The notes under the pieces: model-generated
Seen by the model: the letters and a program-made list of their open reading frames with translations, nothing else
Told to the model about the DNA's origin: nothing
Databases searched by the model: none
Position numbers and translations under genes: made by a program
Assembly (NCBI RefSeq): GCF_001742425.1
Contig: NZ_MJEH01000011.1
Location: forward strand, 1-64,000
Reading direction: 5' to 3'
DNA length: 64,000 nucleotides
Source of the DNA: Bacillus solimangrovi
GTDB lineage: Bacteria > Bacillota > Bacilli > Bacillales > Bacillaceae_N
Shown here: piece by piece, positions 46,707 through 57,144 of the stretch
Numbering within the stretch: position 1 is the first letter of the stretch
How the letters are laid out: each line of letters opens with the position of its first letter

Positions 46707-47465
46707 TTATCGAAAACGGTTGATTACATCGACCCCTCCAGTTACTTCAATTACTGATCCTGTTATCATATCTGCATCTTCTTCACATAAAAAGACAATC
46801 GTTCTAGCTATATCCTCACCTGTACCTGGTCGACCAATTGGTGTGTGTTCATCTCGAATTAACCGTGCTTCAGAGATTGAAGTCTCTTTCATTTTGCCTA
46901 TAATATTGCCCGGACAAACCATATTAGCTGTAATTCCATATTCTGCTTCCTCAAGTGCTATCGACTTCGTTAAGGACACTAAACCAACCTTGGCTGCTGC
47001 AAAAGCTGAGCGATTGACCCATCCAGGTGTATGTTCCGCACCTTGAAATCCATACGTAATAATTCGACCAAATCGTTGATTTCTCATAATCTGAACGGTC
47101 TGCTTAAATAAATGAAACACTGAACTTAAATTTCCGTTCATCATTTCATACCATTCATCATCGGTATAATCAGCTAACTTCTTACGTTCAAAAATATATG
47201 GACCTGCATTATGAATTAATAAATCAATCCTGCCATACTTCTCTTTAATCTCTTCAACCATTCGAACGATATCTTCTTTTTTTGTGACGTCACCTTGTAC
47301 AAAATGAAGACGGTGCTCTAGTTCCTTATAGACGGAACGCATATTTTCAACAGATTCATTATCACTTCGGTAATTTACAGTGACACTATAGCCTTGTTCT
47401 AATAGTTTCTCTGTCACTTTTCGACCTAGACCTTTACTACCTGCTGTAATGAACGCATGTCTCAA
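46707..47465 (-). CDS. short-chain dehydrogenase/reductase-like protein with altered active site
   Basis: A 252-residue Rossmann-fold SDR. TAGSKGLGRKV is the nucleotide motif near residue 8; HNAG and the NGNLSS region are conserved. The catalytic Tyr-x3-Lys is replaced by Phe-x3-Lys (SAFAAAK), and the usual catalytic serine position reads TYGFQGA. The frame extends to 47495, but TTG at 47465 follows AAGGAGGG. It lies between hbs and spoIVA, where B. subtilis has no such gene. Resemblance to FabG-type enzymes is clear; activity is doubtful. Confidence 0.8.
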   Translation of the reverse strand: MRHAFITAGSKGLGRKVTEKLLEQGYSVTVNYRSDNESVENMRSVYKELEHRLHFVQGDVTKKEDIVRMVEEIKEKYGRIDLLIHNAGPYIFERKKLADYTDDEWYEMMNGNLSSVFHLFKQTVQIMRNQRFGRIITYGFQGAEHTPGWVNRSAFAAAKVGLVSLTKSIALEEAEYGITANMVCPGNIIGKMKETSISEARLIRDEHTPIGRPGTGEDIARTIVFLCEEDADMITGSVIEVTGGVDVINRFR

Positions 47466-47605
47466 TGGTATCCCTCCTTTTTCATACATACCCATTCTTA
47501 AACAATATAGTTAATTTACTCACTTTTCCTATTCTATTGGATTACAAACATAAGATGCAACGTATTACCCTTCTAATCTGTTATATAATAACTGTAACGA
47601 AAATT

Positions 47606-47641
47606 CAAAAAAGAAGCCCTGCGTAACACAGAACTTCTTCA
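47606..47641 (-). terminator. intrinsic terminator of spoIVA
   Basis: Minus strand: GAAGTTCTGTG / CGCAGGGCTTC pair over 11 positions, including G-U pairs, followed by TTTTTT. Confidence 0.85.
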
Positions 47642-47693
47642 CATTCATCATTACTATTGAAAATCAACAACGATGCTCAATGGTAATACCACC

Positions 47694-49172
47694 TTATAAT
47701 ATTATCGCTATTAAACCACCTGAACCTTCATTAATAATTCGTTCCAATGTTTCTTTTAACTTATATCGTGCGTTTTCAGGCATTAACGCAAGCTTCGCCT
47801 GTATGCCTTCACGTACAATTGAGCTTAGACTACGTCCAAAAATGTCAGAATTCCAGATTGATAATGGGTCTTCCTCGAAATCTTGCATTAAATAACGTAC
47901 AAGTTCTTCACTTTGTTTTTCAGTTCCAATAATTGGTGAGAATTCACTCTCAACATCCACTTTTACCATATGAATAGATGGAGCAACTGCCTTCAAACGG
48001 ACACCAAATCGTGAACCTTGACGAATTATTTCTGGCTCATCTAAACTCATGTCTTCTAATGCTGGTGCTGCAACTCCATATCCGGTTTGCTTAACCATTC
48101 GAAGTGCATCAGAAACTTGATCATACTCAACTTTGGCATAAGCAAATTCTTGCATGAGCTCTAATAAATGATCTTTACCTCTTATTTCTACTCCAACTAC
48201 TTCTTTTAAGATTTGGTCATAAAGATTGTCAGGTGCAAATAGATCAATCTCAGCAATCCCTTGCCCCATCTCAATTCCAGCAAGAGACGCGCGATCCAAA
48301 TATTCATAATCACTAAACTGTCCTACAACACGATCAACATCACGAAGTCTTTTAATATCTTTTACAGTATCTTTTACTGCTTCTTGATAATTTTGACGTA
48401 ACCAATGATCCTCTTTAAGTACCATCACCCAGCTTGGCAAATTAACATTCACCTCTAAGACTGGGAATTCATATAATGCTTCACGGAGAACACCATATAC
48501 ATCTTTTTCTGTCATGCCTTCTACACTCATCGCAAGTACTGGAATATCATATTTCTCATTCAACTTTTTTCGAAGATTCTCGGTTTCAGGGTGATGAGGA
48601 TGTGCAGAGTTGATGACCATAATGAATGGTTTTCCTACTTCCTTCAGTTCATCAATGACACGTTCTTCAGCTTCTAAGTAATTCGAACGAGGAATTTCAC
48701 CAATTGAACCGTCAGTAGTTACTACTACACCCAACGTTGAATGCTCTTGGATAACTTTTCTCGTTCCAATCTCAGCTGCTTCATGGAATGGAATAGATTC
48801 TTCATACCATGGCGTATTAATCATACGAGGCCCATTTTCATCTTCGTAACCTTGTGCACCTGGTACTGTATAACCGACACAATCAACAAGACGAATGTTT
48901 ACCTCCAGCCCTTCATCAACATCTACTCGAACAGCCTGATTTGGTACGAATTTCGGTTCTGTCGTCATAATCGTTTTTCCTGCTGCGCTTTGTGGCAGTT
49001 CATCTTGTGCTCTTGCTTTATCCGATTCATTCTCAATATTCGGCAGTACGACTAATTCCATAAACTTCTTAATAAATGTTGATTTTCCTGTTCGCACGGC
49101 ACCGACAACTCCCAAATAAATGTCACCGCCCGTACGTTCTGCAATATCTTTGAAAATATCTACCTTTTCCAT
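47694..49172 (-). CDS. spoIVA: stage IV sporulation protein A (coat morphogenetic ATPase)
   Basis: Polymerises on the forespore outer membrane to form the basement layer of the spore coat. Walker A GAVRTGKST near residue 25 and DCVGY belong to the TRAFAC-like ATPase domain. The C-terminus ends GLIAIIL, matching the region needed for forespore localisation. ATG at 49172 after GGGAGGT gives 492 residues, the B. subtilis length. A sigma-E-like promoter may lie at 49253-49280. Confidence 0.97.
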   Translation of the reverse strand: MEKVDIFKDIAERTGGDIYLGVVGAVRTGKSTFIKKFMELVVLPNIENESDKARAQDELPQSAAGKTIMTTEPKFVPNQAVRVDVDEGLEVNIRLVDCVGYTVPGAQGYEDENGPRMINTPWYEESIPFHEAAEIGTRKVIQEHSTLGVVVTTDGSIGEIPRSNYLEAEERVIDELKEVGKPFIMVINSAHPHHPETENLRKKLNEKYDIPVLAMSVEGMTEKDVYGVLREALYEFPVLEVNVNLPSWVMVLKEDHWLRQNYQEAVKDTVKDIKRLRDVDRVVGQFSDYEYLDRASLAGIEMGQGIAEIDLFAPDNLYDQILKEVVGVEIRGKDHLLELMQEFAYAKVEYDQVSDALRMVKQTGYGVAAPALEDMSLDEPEIIRQGSRFGVRLKAVAPSIHMVKVDVESEFSPIIGTEKQSEELVRYLMQDFEEDPLSIWNSDIFGRSLSSIVREGIQAKLALMPENARYKLKETLERIINEGSGGLIAIIL

Positions 49173-49252
49173 TATACTACCTCCCATAATTTACTAATTG
49201 GGATATTCTTAAACAGCTCAGATGATTAATTCTATTTTATTAGGACAATACA

Positions 49253-49280
49253 TATGTATGTTGTTGTCCATCTTTATTAG
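49253..49280 (-). promoter_or_regulatory. possible sigma-E promoter of spoIVA
   Basis: Minus strand: CATACATA (49253-49260) resembles the sigma-E -10 CATACAnT, with an ATA-type -35 about 14 bases upstream. spoIVA is sigma-E dependent in B. subtilis. Confidence 0.35.
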
Positions 49281-49339
49281 AACTAATCTCTCACCGTTTC
49301 CCGCTTTTTTTTAGAAAAGGGCACGTCCTCATGAAAAGA

Positions 49340-49393
49340 TAATAAATGAAAATAACCCTTTTCTCTTACAACATTATGCAAAAGAAAAGGGTT
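49340..49393 (-). terminator. terminator of yphF
   Basis: Minus strand: AACCCTTTTCT / AGAAAAGGGTT stem with an 18-base loop, then a T-rich tail, about 40 bases after the yphF stop. Confidence 0.75.
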
Positions 49394-49431
49394 CATGATA
49401 AGAATATAGAATTTTACTAGATTATTTTTCG

Positions 49432-50151
49432 TTACTGCTTTAAAAAGACAGGTTCTCCATTTTCAACTGTATATGGAAGCGAATAAGCAGGTAAAACAGG
49501 ATAATTTTCTACAAGAAGCTGCCTAATATCATCTCCATACTTATAATCATGTTCATAGTTATTCAATGCCTCATACAAATCAGAAGCATAATCGATATAG
49601 ATTTCCCCTGTTCCATCAGTAACAAGTGGTAAATGATTGCCGGAATAAGGACTTCTTACGAATGGGGCAGTATCATAACCAAGCTTAGCGAAATCAAGAG
49701 AATACACTCCAGACCCTATTTCTTCTTTGAAAGGAGGATATTTTTCTTTATCCCGATAAATCATCAAACGTAGCTTAAGATCCCGAATATTGTCTATAGA
49801 GACTAGGTCAATCACTTTAACAGTTGGATCATTCTCAACATCAGTTAAGACAAACTGATAGATACCACCACTTTCATATGCTGATCCTGGTGCATCCTGT
49901 ATATACTTTGGTGTAAGTCTATTAAAGTCAATCGGGTATTTTAAGTATACAGGTGTATCACTTTCTCTCGTTCTAATTGGAAGTAAACCATTATTATCTT
50001 GTTGAAAGGCGTCGACAGCTAATTGAACAGCTTGAAGCTGTGATTCATAAGGTACTTGATTTTTCGAAAGACGCTCTTGCGGATACATACAACCTGTTAA
50101 AAAAAGTAGCAGTACCGCTATCATAAGCAAATACTTGTTAAGAACTTTCAT
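49432..50151 (-). CDS. yphF: lipoprotein YphF
   Basis: A 239-residue putative lipoprotein: hydrophobic signal (YLLMIAVLLLFLTGC) with a lipobox LTGC near residue 21. The body is conserved in Bacillaceae beside yphE and spoIVA; function is unknown. ATG at 50151 with AGGAA upstream is preferred over 50187. The gene lies 32 bp downstream of yphE. Confidence 0.82.
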   Translation of the reverse strand: MKVLNKYLLMIAVLLLFLTGCMYPQERLSKNQVPYESQLQAVQLAVDAFQQDNNGLLPIRTRESDTPVYLKYPIDFNRLTPKYIQDAPGSAYESGGIYQFVLTDVENDPTVKVIDLVSIDNIRDLKLRLMIYRDKEKYPPFKEEIGSGVYSLDFAKLGYDTAPFVRSPYSGNHLPLVTDGTGEIYIDYASDLYEALNNYEHDYKYGDDIRQLLVENYPVLPAYSLPYTVENGEPVFLKQ

Positions 50152-50183
50152 TTTCCTGTATGTACACTCCTTCTTATGTATGC

Positions 50184-50387
50184 TCATTCAGGTACAGGTC
50201 CACTAAAGACGACAAAAAATATTATAATTCCAGCCAATATCATCAATACATAGGCGATAAACGAAGTTATAAAGCGAAAAATTCCTGGTTTCAATTTACC
50301 ACGACTAAACATAATTAATACTACAGATACGAACATAAAAATAATGCCCGCAAACGAAATCCACATTTTCATCAATGCTACCGACAT
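50184..50387 (-). CDS. yphE: DUF2768 membrane protein YphE
   Basis: A 67-residue protein with two membrane segments (ISFAGIIFMFVSVVLIMF and FIAYVLMILAGIIIFFVVF). ATG at 50387 after GGAGAGGTG gives the B. subtilis YphE length; the frame to 50429 is not supported. Function unknown. Confidence 0.82.
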   Translation of the reverse strand: MSVALMKMWISFAGIIFMFVSVVLIMFSRGKLKPGIFRFITSFIAYVLMILAGIIIFFVVFSGPVPE

Positions 50388-50530
50388 TTTTTCACCTCTC
50401 CTTTTTCCGTCCCCCATTATAGCATACATTTCGTTTCCTTCGGAATGTTATTCCAACTAACACAGGATACTTGTCCTTACTTTACACATTTATTTAAAAC
50501 TCGAAAATGATTCAAATGAACTAGTTAGAC

Positions 50531-50562
50531 AAAAAAATGAAGCAGTACAATGCACTACTTCA
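50531..50562 (-). terminator. terminator of the SpoVIF-like gene
   Basis: Minus strand: TGAAGTAGT / ACTGCTTCA stem with one G-U pair and a run of seven T residues. Confidence 0.8.
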
Positions 50563-50637
50563 AAATAACGAATATACTCCCAATTACAAAACTGTCCAAC
50601 CCAAAGGGTGAGTTCACTTTAACTTATGCAAACTTGT

Positions 50638-50850
50638 TCACTTTCGACCCCGCCATGTGCCCAAGTTCTTCATTTGTTCGTGCCCAGTTTGACGAAACCT
50701 GTGAAAATCGAGCGGCTTATGAGATTGAAGGATATCCTTAACAATCTTATCCTCTTCTGACTTTGACAAATCTGAATTACTCCATGTTGAGAATGAACGC
50801 ACAACATGCCTTACTATCTTTTCATCCTTTGATGATCTGTAATTTCTCAC
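50638..50850 (-). CDS. small SpoVIF-like sporulation protein
   Basis: A 70-residue basic protein. The segment KDEKIVRHVVRSFSTWSN followed by SKSEEDKIVKDIL closely resembles the conserved core of stage VI sporulation protein F. The usual N-terminal part of that family is missing or very short. GTG start with GAGGGAG about 10 bases upstream; its own terminator follows. It lies between yphE and gpsA, and an inverted repeat sits just upstream of its start. Family call is moderate. Confidence 0.55.
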   Translation of the reverse strand: MRNYRSSKDEKIVRHVVRSFSTWSNSDLSKSEEDKIVKDILQSHKPLDFHRFRQTGHEQMKNLGTWRGRK

Positions 50851-51032
50851 ATCTCGTCAACTCCCTCGCTGGCGCTTTTCTCTTCATATCATATGCCTCC
50901 AGCGAGTTAATGTGCTAATCCATACTTACATGATTTTTATTTAATGTACTAACAAACCAAATGATGAAATTACAATAGCTACAAACTCAAAATTCATGTC
51001 TCAATTCTTGAAACTTAATCGATACTAATAAC

Positions 51033-52064
51033 CTATGACCTTGAGGCGAAGTCTCGTAAATCTTCCATCTCATGTGTACGCATACGAGTCATTAATTCAT
51101 CAACAATTTCTTTTGGTGATTCATTTTCAAACAAAATTTTATAGATAGCAGTTGTAATTGGCATCGACACGTTATTTGTTGAAGCAAATTGATAAACAGC
51201 TTTAGTTGTGCGAACACCTTCAACAACCATCCCCATATTATCTAGCACTTCATCAAGCTTATGCCCTTGCCCTAACATATTACCAGCACGCCAATTTCGA
51301 CTATGCTTACTCGTACATGTAGCAATTAAATCACCAATTCCAGTTAGACCTGAGAAAGTCATCGGATTTGCTCCCATATGAGTCCCAAGTCGAGCAATTT
51401 CAGCAAGCCCACGTGTCATAAGAGCTGCCTTCGTATTGTCTCCATAACCAAGTCCATCTGAAATTCCAGCTCCTAGAGCAACGATATTCTTAAGTGCTCC
51501 ACCAATCTCAACTCCGACAACGTCTGGATTTGTATACACTCGAAAATGTTTGTTAATAAACAAGTCTTGCACAGCTTCTGCTGCTTTAATCGATGTCGAT
51601 GATGATGTAACAGTCGTTATTTGTCGACAACTGACTTCCTCTGCATGGGAAGGTCCTGACAACACAACAATAGCAGAAAGCAAATGTTCCGGTACCTCTT
51701 CAGCGATCATTTCAGAAATACGTTTGAATGTTCCAGGCTCCATCCCTTTACTCGCATGAATAATCGTGAGTGGTCTGTCCACAAAAGAAACAAGCTTTCT
51801 TAAAACCTCACGAACAGCACTTGTCGGGACAGCCATTAGGATCGTATCTATACCTATTAAGCTCTCTTCTAATGAATCATATCCAATAATGCTTGCAGGT
51901 AACTTCACATCAGGTAGGTACAAGTCATTTGTATGTTTCGAGTTAATTTCTTCTACTTGCTCCTTACGATGTGACCATAAGCGTACATTGTGTTTATTAT
52001 CAGCAAGAACCATCGCAAGTGCTGTTCCCCAACTTCCTGCTCCTAATACTGTAATCTCTGACAT
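51033..52064 (-). CDS. gpsA: NAD(P)-dependent glycerol-3-phosphate dehydrogenase
   Basis: Supplies sn-glycerol 3-phosphate for phospholipids. Rossmann motif GAGSWGTALAMVL at residue 8; catalytic lysine in GGALKNIVALGAGI; SRNWRAGNML region near the C-terminal domain. 343 residues. It lies downstream of der, as in B. subtilis. Confidence 0.96.
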   Translation of the reverse strand: MSEITVLGAGSWGTALAMVLADNKHNVRLWSHRKEQVEEINSKHTNDLYLPDVKLPASIIGYDSLEESLIGIDTILMAVPTSAVREVLRKLVSFVDRPLTIIHASKGMEPGTFKRISEMIAEEVPEHLLSAIVVLSGPSHAEEVSCRQITTVTSSSTSIKAAEAVQDLFINKHFRVYTNPDVVGVEIGGALKNIVALGAGISDGLGYGDNTKAALMTRGLAEIARLGTHMGANPMTFSGLTGIGDLIATCTSKHSRNWRAGNMLGQGHKLDEVLDNMGMVVEGVRTTKAVYQFASTNNVSMPITTAIYKILFENESPKEIVDELMTRMRTHEMEDLRDFASRS

Positions 52065-52252
52065 ACACTCACATCCTTCATTGTTATTTCAAATTAAATC
52101 GTATTTAATCTTTGATTATCTTATCTCGACATATGAGTAAGCTAATCAAAGCTGTCTCTCATGAATTTTTGATTTTCCACTTATCAATTGTTCATTCAAC
52201 TTATAATCCAGCGGAAGAGTATGGGAAACCCCCAGCCAATGAAAATCCCACT

Positions 52253-53563
52253 TTATTTGCGAGCTCGTGGGAATATTTTAATTGGCGTACCTTTAAAGCC
52301 AAACGCTTCTCGAATTTGATTTTCAAGAAATCGTAAATAAGAGAAGTGCATCAATTCAGGATCATTAACAAAAATAACAAAAGTTGGTGGTTTCACCGCA
52401 ACTTGAGTAGCATAATAAATTTTCAAACGTCTTCCCTTATCTGTAGGTGTAGGATTCATCGCAACTGCATCCATAACGACTTCGTTTAGGATATTCGTTT
52501 GAACACGTAAGTTATGATTCTCTGCGACTTGATCAATCATCGGTACTAATGCATGTAAACGCTGTTTAGTTTGTGCCGAGACGAACACAATCGGTGCATA
52601 ATCAAGAAATTGGAAATGAGCACGAATTTTCTTTTCGAATTCATTCATCGTACGCTCATCTTTTTCAACCGCATCCCACTTATTCACTACGAGAACAACC
52701 CCACGGCCTGCTTCATGTGCGTAACCTGCAATCTTTTTATCTTGTTCAATAATTCCTGTCTCAGCATCGATAACGACAAGAACGACATCAGAACGTTCAA
52801 TTGCTCGCAATGCACGTAATACGCTATATTTTTCAGTACTTTCATAGACTTTTCCTTTTTTACGCATACCTGCAGTATCAATAATGACATATTCTTGTCC
52901 ATCACGTTTGAATTCACTATCAATAGCATCTCGAGTTGTTCCTTCTATATCACTTACAATAACACGTTCCTCACCTAACATCGCATTAACCATTGAAGAT
53001 TTTCCAACATTCGGACGTCCAATGAGAGAAAAATAGATTTTATTTTCATCTCTTTCTTCACGATTATCTTTTGGAAAATGTTCTGCCGCTACATCTAACA
53101 AATCCCCTAGACCAAGTCCATGAGTTCCTGAAATTGGATATGGCTCACCACATCCAAGCGAATAGAAATCATATATATGCTCACGCATATCAGGATTATC
53201 AATTTTATTTACTCCTAAGACCACCGGCTTTTTGGAACGGAAAAGAATTTTTGCGACCTCTTCATCCGCTCCAGTTACACCTTCACGTCCATTTGTTAAA
53301 AACACGATGACATCTGCTTCATCGATTGCTAACTCTGCTTGTTCGCGAATTTGAGTCATGAAAGGAGCATCACTAATTTCAATACCACCTGTATCAATAA
53401 TATTAAAATCGTAATTCAACCACTCAGCTGAGCTATATATTCTATCGCGTGTTACCCCTGGAACATCTTCTACAATCGATACACGTTCCCCTACAATTCG
53501 ATTAAATATTGTCGACTTTCCAACATTTGGGCGTCCAACAATTGCAATTACTGGCTTTGCCAT
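52253..53563 (-). CDS. der: ribosome assembly GTPase Der
   Basis: Essential GTPase for 50S assembly. Two tandem G domains, each with GRPNVGKS/T (near residues 9 and 184), DTGGI / DTAGM and NKID / NKWD, then a KH-like C-terminal domain. ATG at 53563 gives 436 residues, equal to B. subtilis; the frame to 53587 lacks a suitable ribosome-binding site. Confidence 0.97.
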   Translation of the reverse strand: MAKPVIAIVGRPNVGKSTIFNRIVGERVSIVEDVPGVTRDRIYSSAEWLNYDFNIIDTGGIEISDAPFMTQIREQAELAIDEADVIVFLTNGREGVTGADEEVAKILFRSKKPVVLGVNKIDNPDMREHIYDFYSLGCGEPYPISGTHGLGLGDLLDVAAEHFPKDNREERDENKIYFSLIGRPNVGKSSMVNAMLGEERVIVSDIEGTTRDAIDSEFKRDGQEYVIIDTAGMRKKGKVYESTEKYSVLRALRAIERSDVVLVVIDAETGIIEQDKKIAGYAHEAGRGVVLVVNKWDAVEKDERTMNEFEKKIRAHFQFLDYAPIVFVSAQTKQRLHALVPMIDQVAENHNLRVQTNILNEVVMDAVAMNPTPTDKGRRLKIYYATQVAVKPPTFVIFVNDPELMHFSYLRFLENQIREAFGFKGTPIKIFPRARK

Positions 53564-53978
53564 TTCTCTCATCCTTTCAACAAACACTTATACACAATTA
53601 TTCAAAGACTAATTATTTAAATTTACTAATAACACTAATTTACAATTATTACTTGTTCAAAAAGAATGGCCAAAAAATCCCCATATAGTATAGAAACATA
53701 GGCTAGATGTATGCACATAGATACGTGTGATAAGAAAACGCAGAGGTACACACACAATTTCCCCACGACTTTTTGAACAACCTCTTAATAGAAAAACCCT
53801 TCTCCTACAGTGAAAGCATACAACTTGTAGCTACCACACAATAGAAAACAGGGTCATACACTAAGTTAACTTGTTTATTATAGCAACCTAATATACATTT
53901 GACAATTTAATTAAAAAATAGGTGCACATAAAGGTTGCAAAGGTCTTCAGTATATTGTTAAGAGTAAATTCCATCCTA
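53564..53978. other. intergenic region between ypzH and der
   Basis: 415 bp without a gene, containing a 128-bp inverted-repeat-bounded element (53653-53780). A short second inverted repeat, GCAACCT / AGGTTGC, lies near 53884 and 53933. No clear promoter for der identified. Confidence 0.5.
53653..53780. repeat. 128-bp element with perfect 12-bp terminal inverted repeats
   Basis: TTGTTCAAAAAG (53653-53664) and CTTTTTGAACAA (53769-53780) are exact reverse complements enclosing 104 bases with no open frame. The shape fits a MITE-like or palindromic repeat. No target duplication is obvious and no second copy was noticed in the window. Confidence 0.5.
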
Positions 53979-54164
53979 TTAATGTTTCACTATAATATAT
54001 AGATCTTTTGTTAGCTGATGAGCGATCCCATCTAATATTGCTTCTAGGTTTGCTGAAATAGTTTCCATTTCCTCGTCGGTATTGCATATGAAAACGGAAG
54101 GCCCACTTCCTACCTTTTCAGGTGTCGTCGTAATTGTAGCTAAAATATACTTCTGTAGCTCCAT
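53979..54164 (-). CDS. ypzH: YpzH, capping-complex subunit partner of YIEGIA protein
   Basis: A 61-residue acidic protein matching the small partner encoded beside YIEGIA-family genes in Bacillaceae. The ATG overlaps the stop codon of the upstream gene in TAATG, indicating coupling and probable 1:1 function. No membrane segment; cytosolic. Confidence 0.7.
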   Translation of the reverse strand: MELQKYILATITTTPEKVGSGPSVFICNTDEEMETISANLEAILDGIAHQLTKDLYIIVKH

Positions 54165-55057
54165 TATTGTGGACGCTCCTTCTCACTTGCTTTTGATTCA
54201 GTCGGCATTCGAATTGCATTCTCCAAAATTGGTACATTCCCAATAATTCTGATCGCCTTATCAACATTACGTTCTTGAGGAAGAATGAACACTCCTATCC
54301 TCCCATCATTTAAATCACGTTTAATAAGTGGAACGAGTGCGGGTGTACCAGAATCACGATACACACCTAACGACACCGAAATATCATGTAATATTGCTTG
54401 ACGCTGTCCTAAATTTGCAATCGTCGAAACAACATCAAGGTTCTTAGGAGTTAAGATGAATCCCATTCCATGTTCTAAAATTTCTTCTTGACGAGCAGGC
54501 AAACCAATATTCATTATGTAAATGTTATCAATGTATAAACCAGCTCCCTCGAATCGTAACGATTCTTGTTGAATATCGACGATTTCTTTTAACGTCCCAC
54601 CCGACATTAGACGATGGGAAATTATAATAGCTACTAATCCTGCAAAAATACCTGCCCATACATTCCAAACGAGGTAAGCTAAGGTTGCAGCAAATGAAGT
54701 TAATATCACAAGATAGTTGCGACTCTCAAATGCGATTGCTATCCCTTCAATATACGTATTACCTCTAGGAACAAGTTCATAGGCATCTAGCTCAGTTAAT
54801 GTATCTCGTTCCATATTACGAACGTCACGGAATTGGGAAGCCGCAAGAGTTAAAAAAGTTATAGCAGTAAATTCCTCTTCCATTATCGCTGGAACTAATA
54901 CAGTTCCAAGCCCAGCTGCGATAAAACCAAGTGATACATGAATAACTTTACCATGTAAATAAGTAGGATACTGCCTGTAATCTGTTTTCAACATTGATAG
55001 CCTTGAAAGTGTGCCCAATATTACTCCAAAGAGTATCGGTAATGTATATTCATTCAC
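54164..55057 (-). CDS. yphB: YIEGIA family protein (YphB/SeaA), spore envelope
   Basis: A 297-residue membrane protein with the family-defining motif YIEGIAIAFESRNYL. Hydrophobic segments occur around TLPILFGVILGTLS, VSLGFIAAGLGTVLV and VWAGIFAGLVAIIIS; the C-terminal 120 residues are soluble. The B. subtilis homologue is linked to spore envelope assembly. The start is uncertain: GTG at 55057 has a GTGAT site six bases upstream; GTG at 55078 is the alternative and would overlap yphA. Confidence 0.78.
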   Translation of the reverse strand: MNEYTLPILFGVILGTLSRLSMLKTDYRQYPTYLHGKVIHVSLGFIAAGLGTVLVPAIMEEEFTAITFLTLAASQFRDVRNMERDTLTELDAYELVPRGNTYIEGIAIAFESRNYLVILTSFAATLAYLVWNVWAGIFAGLVAIIISHRLMSGGTLKEIVDIQQESLRFEGAGLYIDNIYIMNIGLPARQEEILEHGMGFILTPKNLDVVSTIANLGQRQAILHDISVSLGVYRDSGTPALVPLIKRDLNDGRIGVFILPQERNVDKAIRIIGNVPILENAIRMPTESKASEKERPQ

Positions 55058-55064
55058 TTTTTCA

Positions 55065-55655
55065 TCACTGCCTCTCACTATATGTCCAATATCGTTTCAT
55101 TGAAGAAATCATCCACTCTGCTAACGACAACATAAACAAAAATCCTAATCCAGCTGTCAGCAAGTCTAAAAATTTTAATCCTCCAATTGTCCCATAATAG
55201 GAATAACGATAAAGCATCATCGTATAGAGCCACTCCCCTTGACACATTCCAATTACTAATGAGAGCACCCTTTGCAAAAACATATCACTCATTAACCAAA
55301 CTAATATGAACATTAAACCTGATAACAACCATTGTCGATGTGCAATGATCCAAATTGGATCAAACATTTCAAATAAATGAAAAGCAACAAAGGCAGCTGT
55401 AACAGTCAATGTCATAATCATTAAGTACAGGTTTTGGAGTTTTGACAAATAATAACTAGTACCTAACGCAAAACAGAGTAACACTATATAACTTCCGCTA
55501 ATTTCATAAGAATATACTGTAATTTTCCAATTTGATAATGCAATACAACTAAGTAAACCGTAACTTAATATCGTTCGTGTAGAACTTTTATTCATAAAAA
55601 ACGTTACAATTATCCAGCCAATCCAACTAACCCAGTAGAAAAATAAACCCTCCAT
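55065..55655 (-). CDS. yphA: membrane protein YphA
   Basis: A 196-residue polytopic membrane protein with about six hydrophobic segments (for example FYWVSWIGWIIVTFF and IVLLCFALGTSYYL). It sits directly upstream of yphB as in B. subtilis. Function unknown. ATG at 55655 follows TGGAGGT. Confidence 0.75.
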   Translation of the reverse strand: MEGLFFYWVSWIGWIIVTFFMNKSSTRTILSYGLLSCIALSNWKITVYSYEISGSYIVLLCFALGTSYYLSKLQNLYLMIMTLTVTAAFVAFHLFEMFDPIWIIAHRQWLLSGLMFILVWLMSDMFLQRVLSLVIGMCQGEWLYTMMLYRYSYYGTIGGLKFLDLLTAGLGFLFMLSLAEWMISSMKRYWTYSERQ

Positions 55656-55794
55656 TAAATGACCTCCATCTTTCACCATTATGACTTTTTTCTACTTCTT
55701 TCATTCCTTCTTATTTAGAAATATCTTTTTTCACTAATATTTCATATCGATCTATTTCAAACTAAGGGGGAAAGAATCGTAAGGAGGAATTCAC

Positions 55795-55929
55795 ATGGGT
55801 AAAGACCGTCAAGAAAAAAAGCTTCGTAAAAAAGAGGGTTTAGAAAACGATCGTGATCAACGCTTAAATTATAAAGGCTCAACGACAATGGAAAGCCCTG
55901 AAGAAGCTCGAAACCGAAACAGACAATAA
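55795..55929 (+). CDS. ypzI: YpzI family small protein
   Basis: A 44-codon plus-strand gene, very polar. It starts MGKDRQEKKLRKKEGL, contains DRDQRLNYKGSTTMESPEEA and ends RNRNRQ. This matches the short YpzI family of Bacillaceae. AAGGAGG lies seven bases before the ATG. A bidirectional terminator follows it. Function unknown; conservation of the family and the strong ribosome-binding site make it a real gene. Confidence 0.85.
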   Translation: MGKDRQEKKLRKKEGLENDRDQRLNYKGSTTMESPEEARNRNRQ

Positions 55930-56008
55930 TGGCAATTGAAAGTAATATTACTGTCTGTATCTATTAAACAATTCAAGTTTTCACGTTAAGATATCGGTTT
56001 CATAACCA

Positions 56009-56051
56009 TTAAAAATAGCCTATCGTTTTCCCAACGATAGGCTATTTTTAA
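56009..56051. terminator. bidirectional terminator between ypzI and fni
   Basis: Perfect 17-bp stem: AAAAATAGCCTATCGTT (56011-56027) and AACGATAGGCTATTTTT (56033-56049) with a 5-base loop. The A and T ends serve both directions. Confidence 0.9.
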
Positions 56052-56071
56052 TAATTATTTAAAAAGATTCT

Positions 56072-57133
<1,062 letters not shown>

Positions 57134-57144
57134 TCATCACCATA

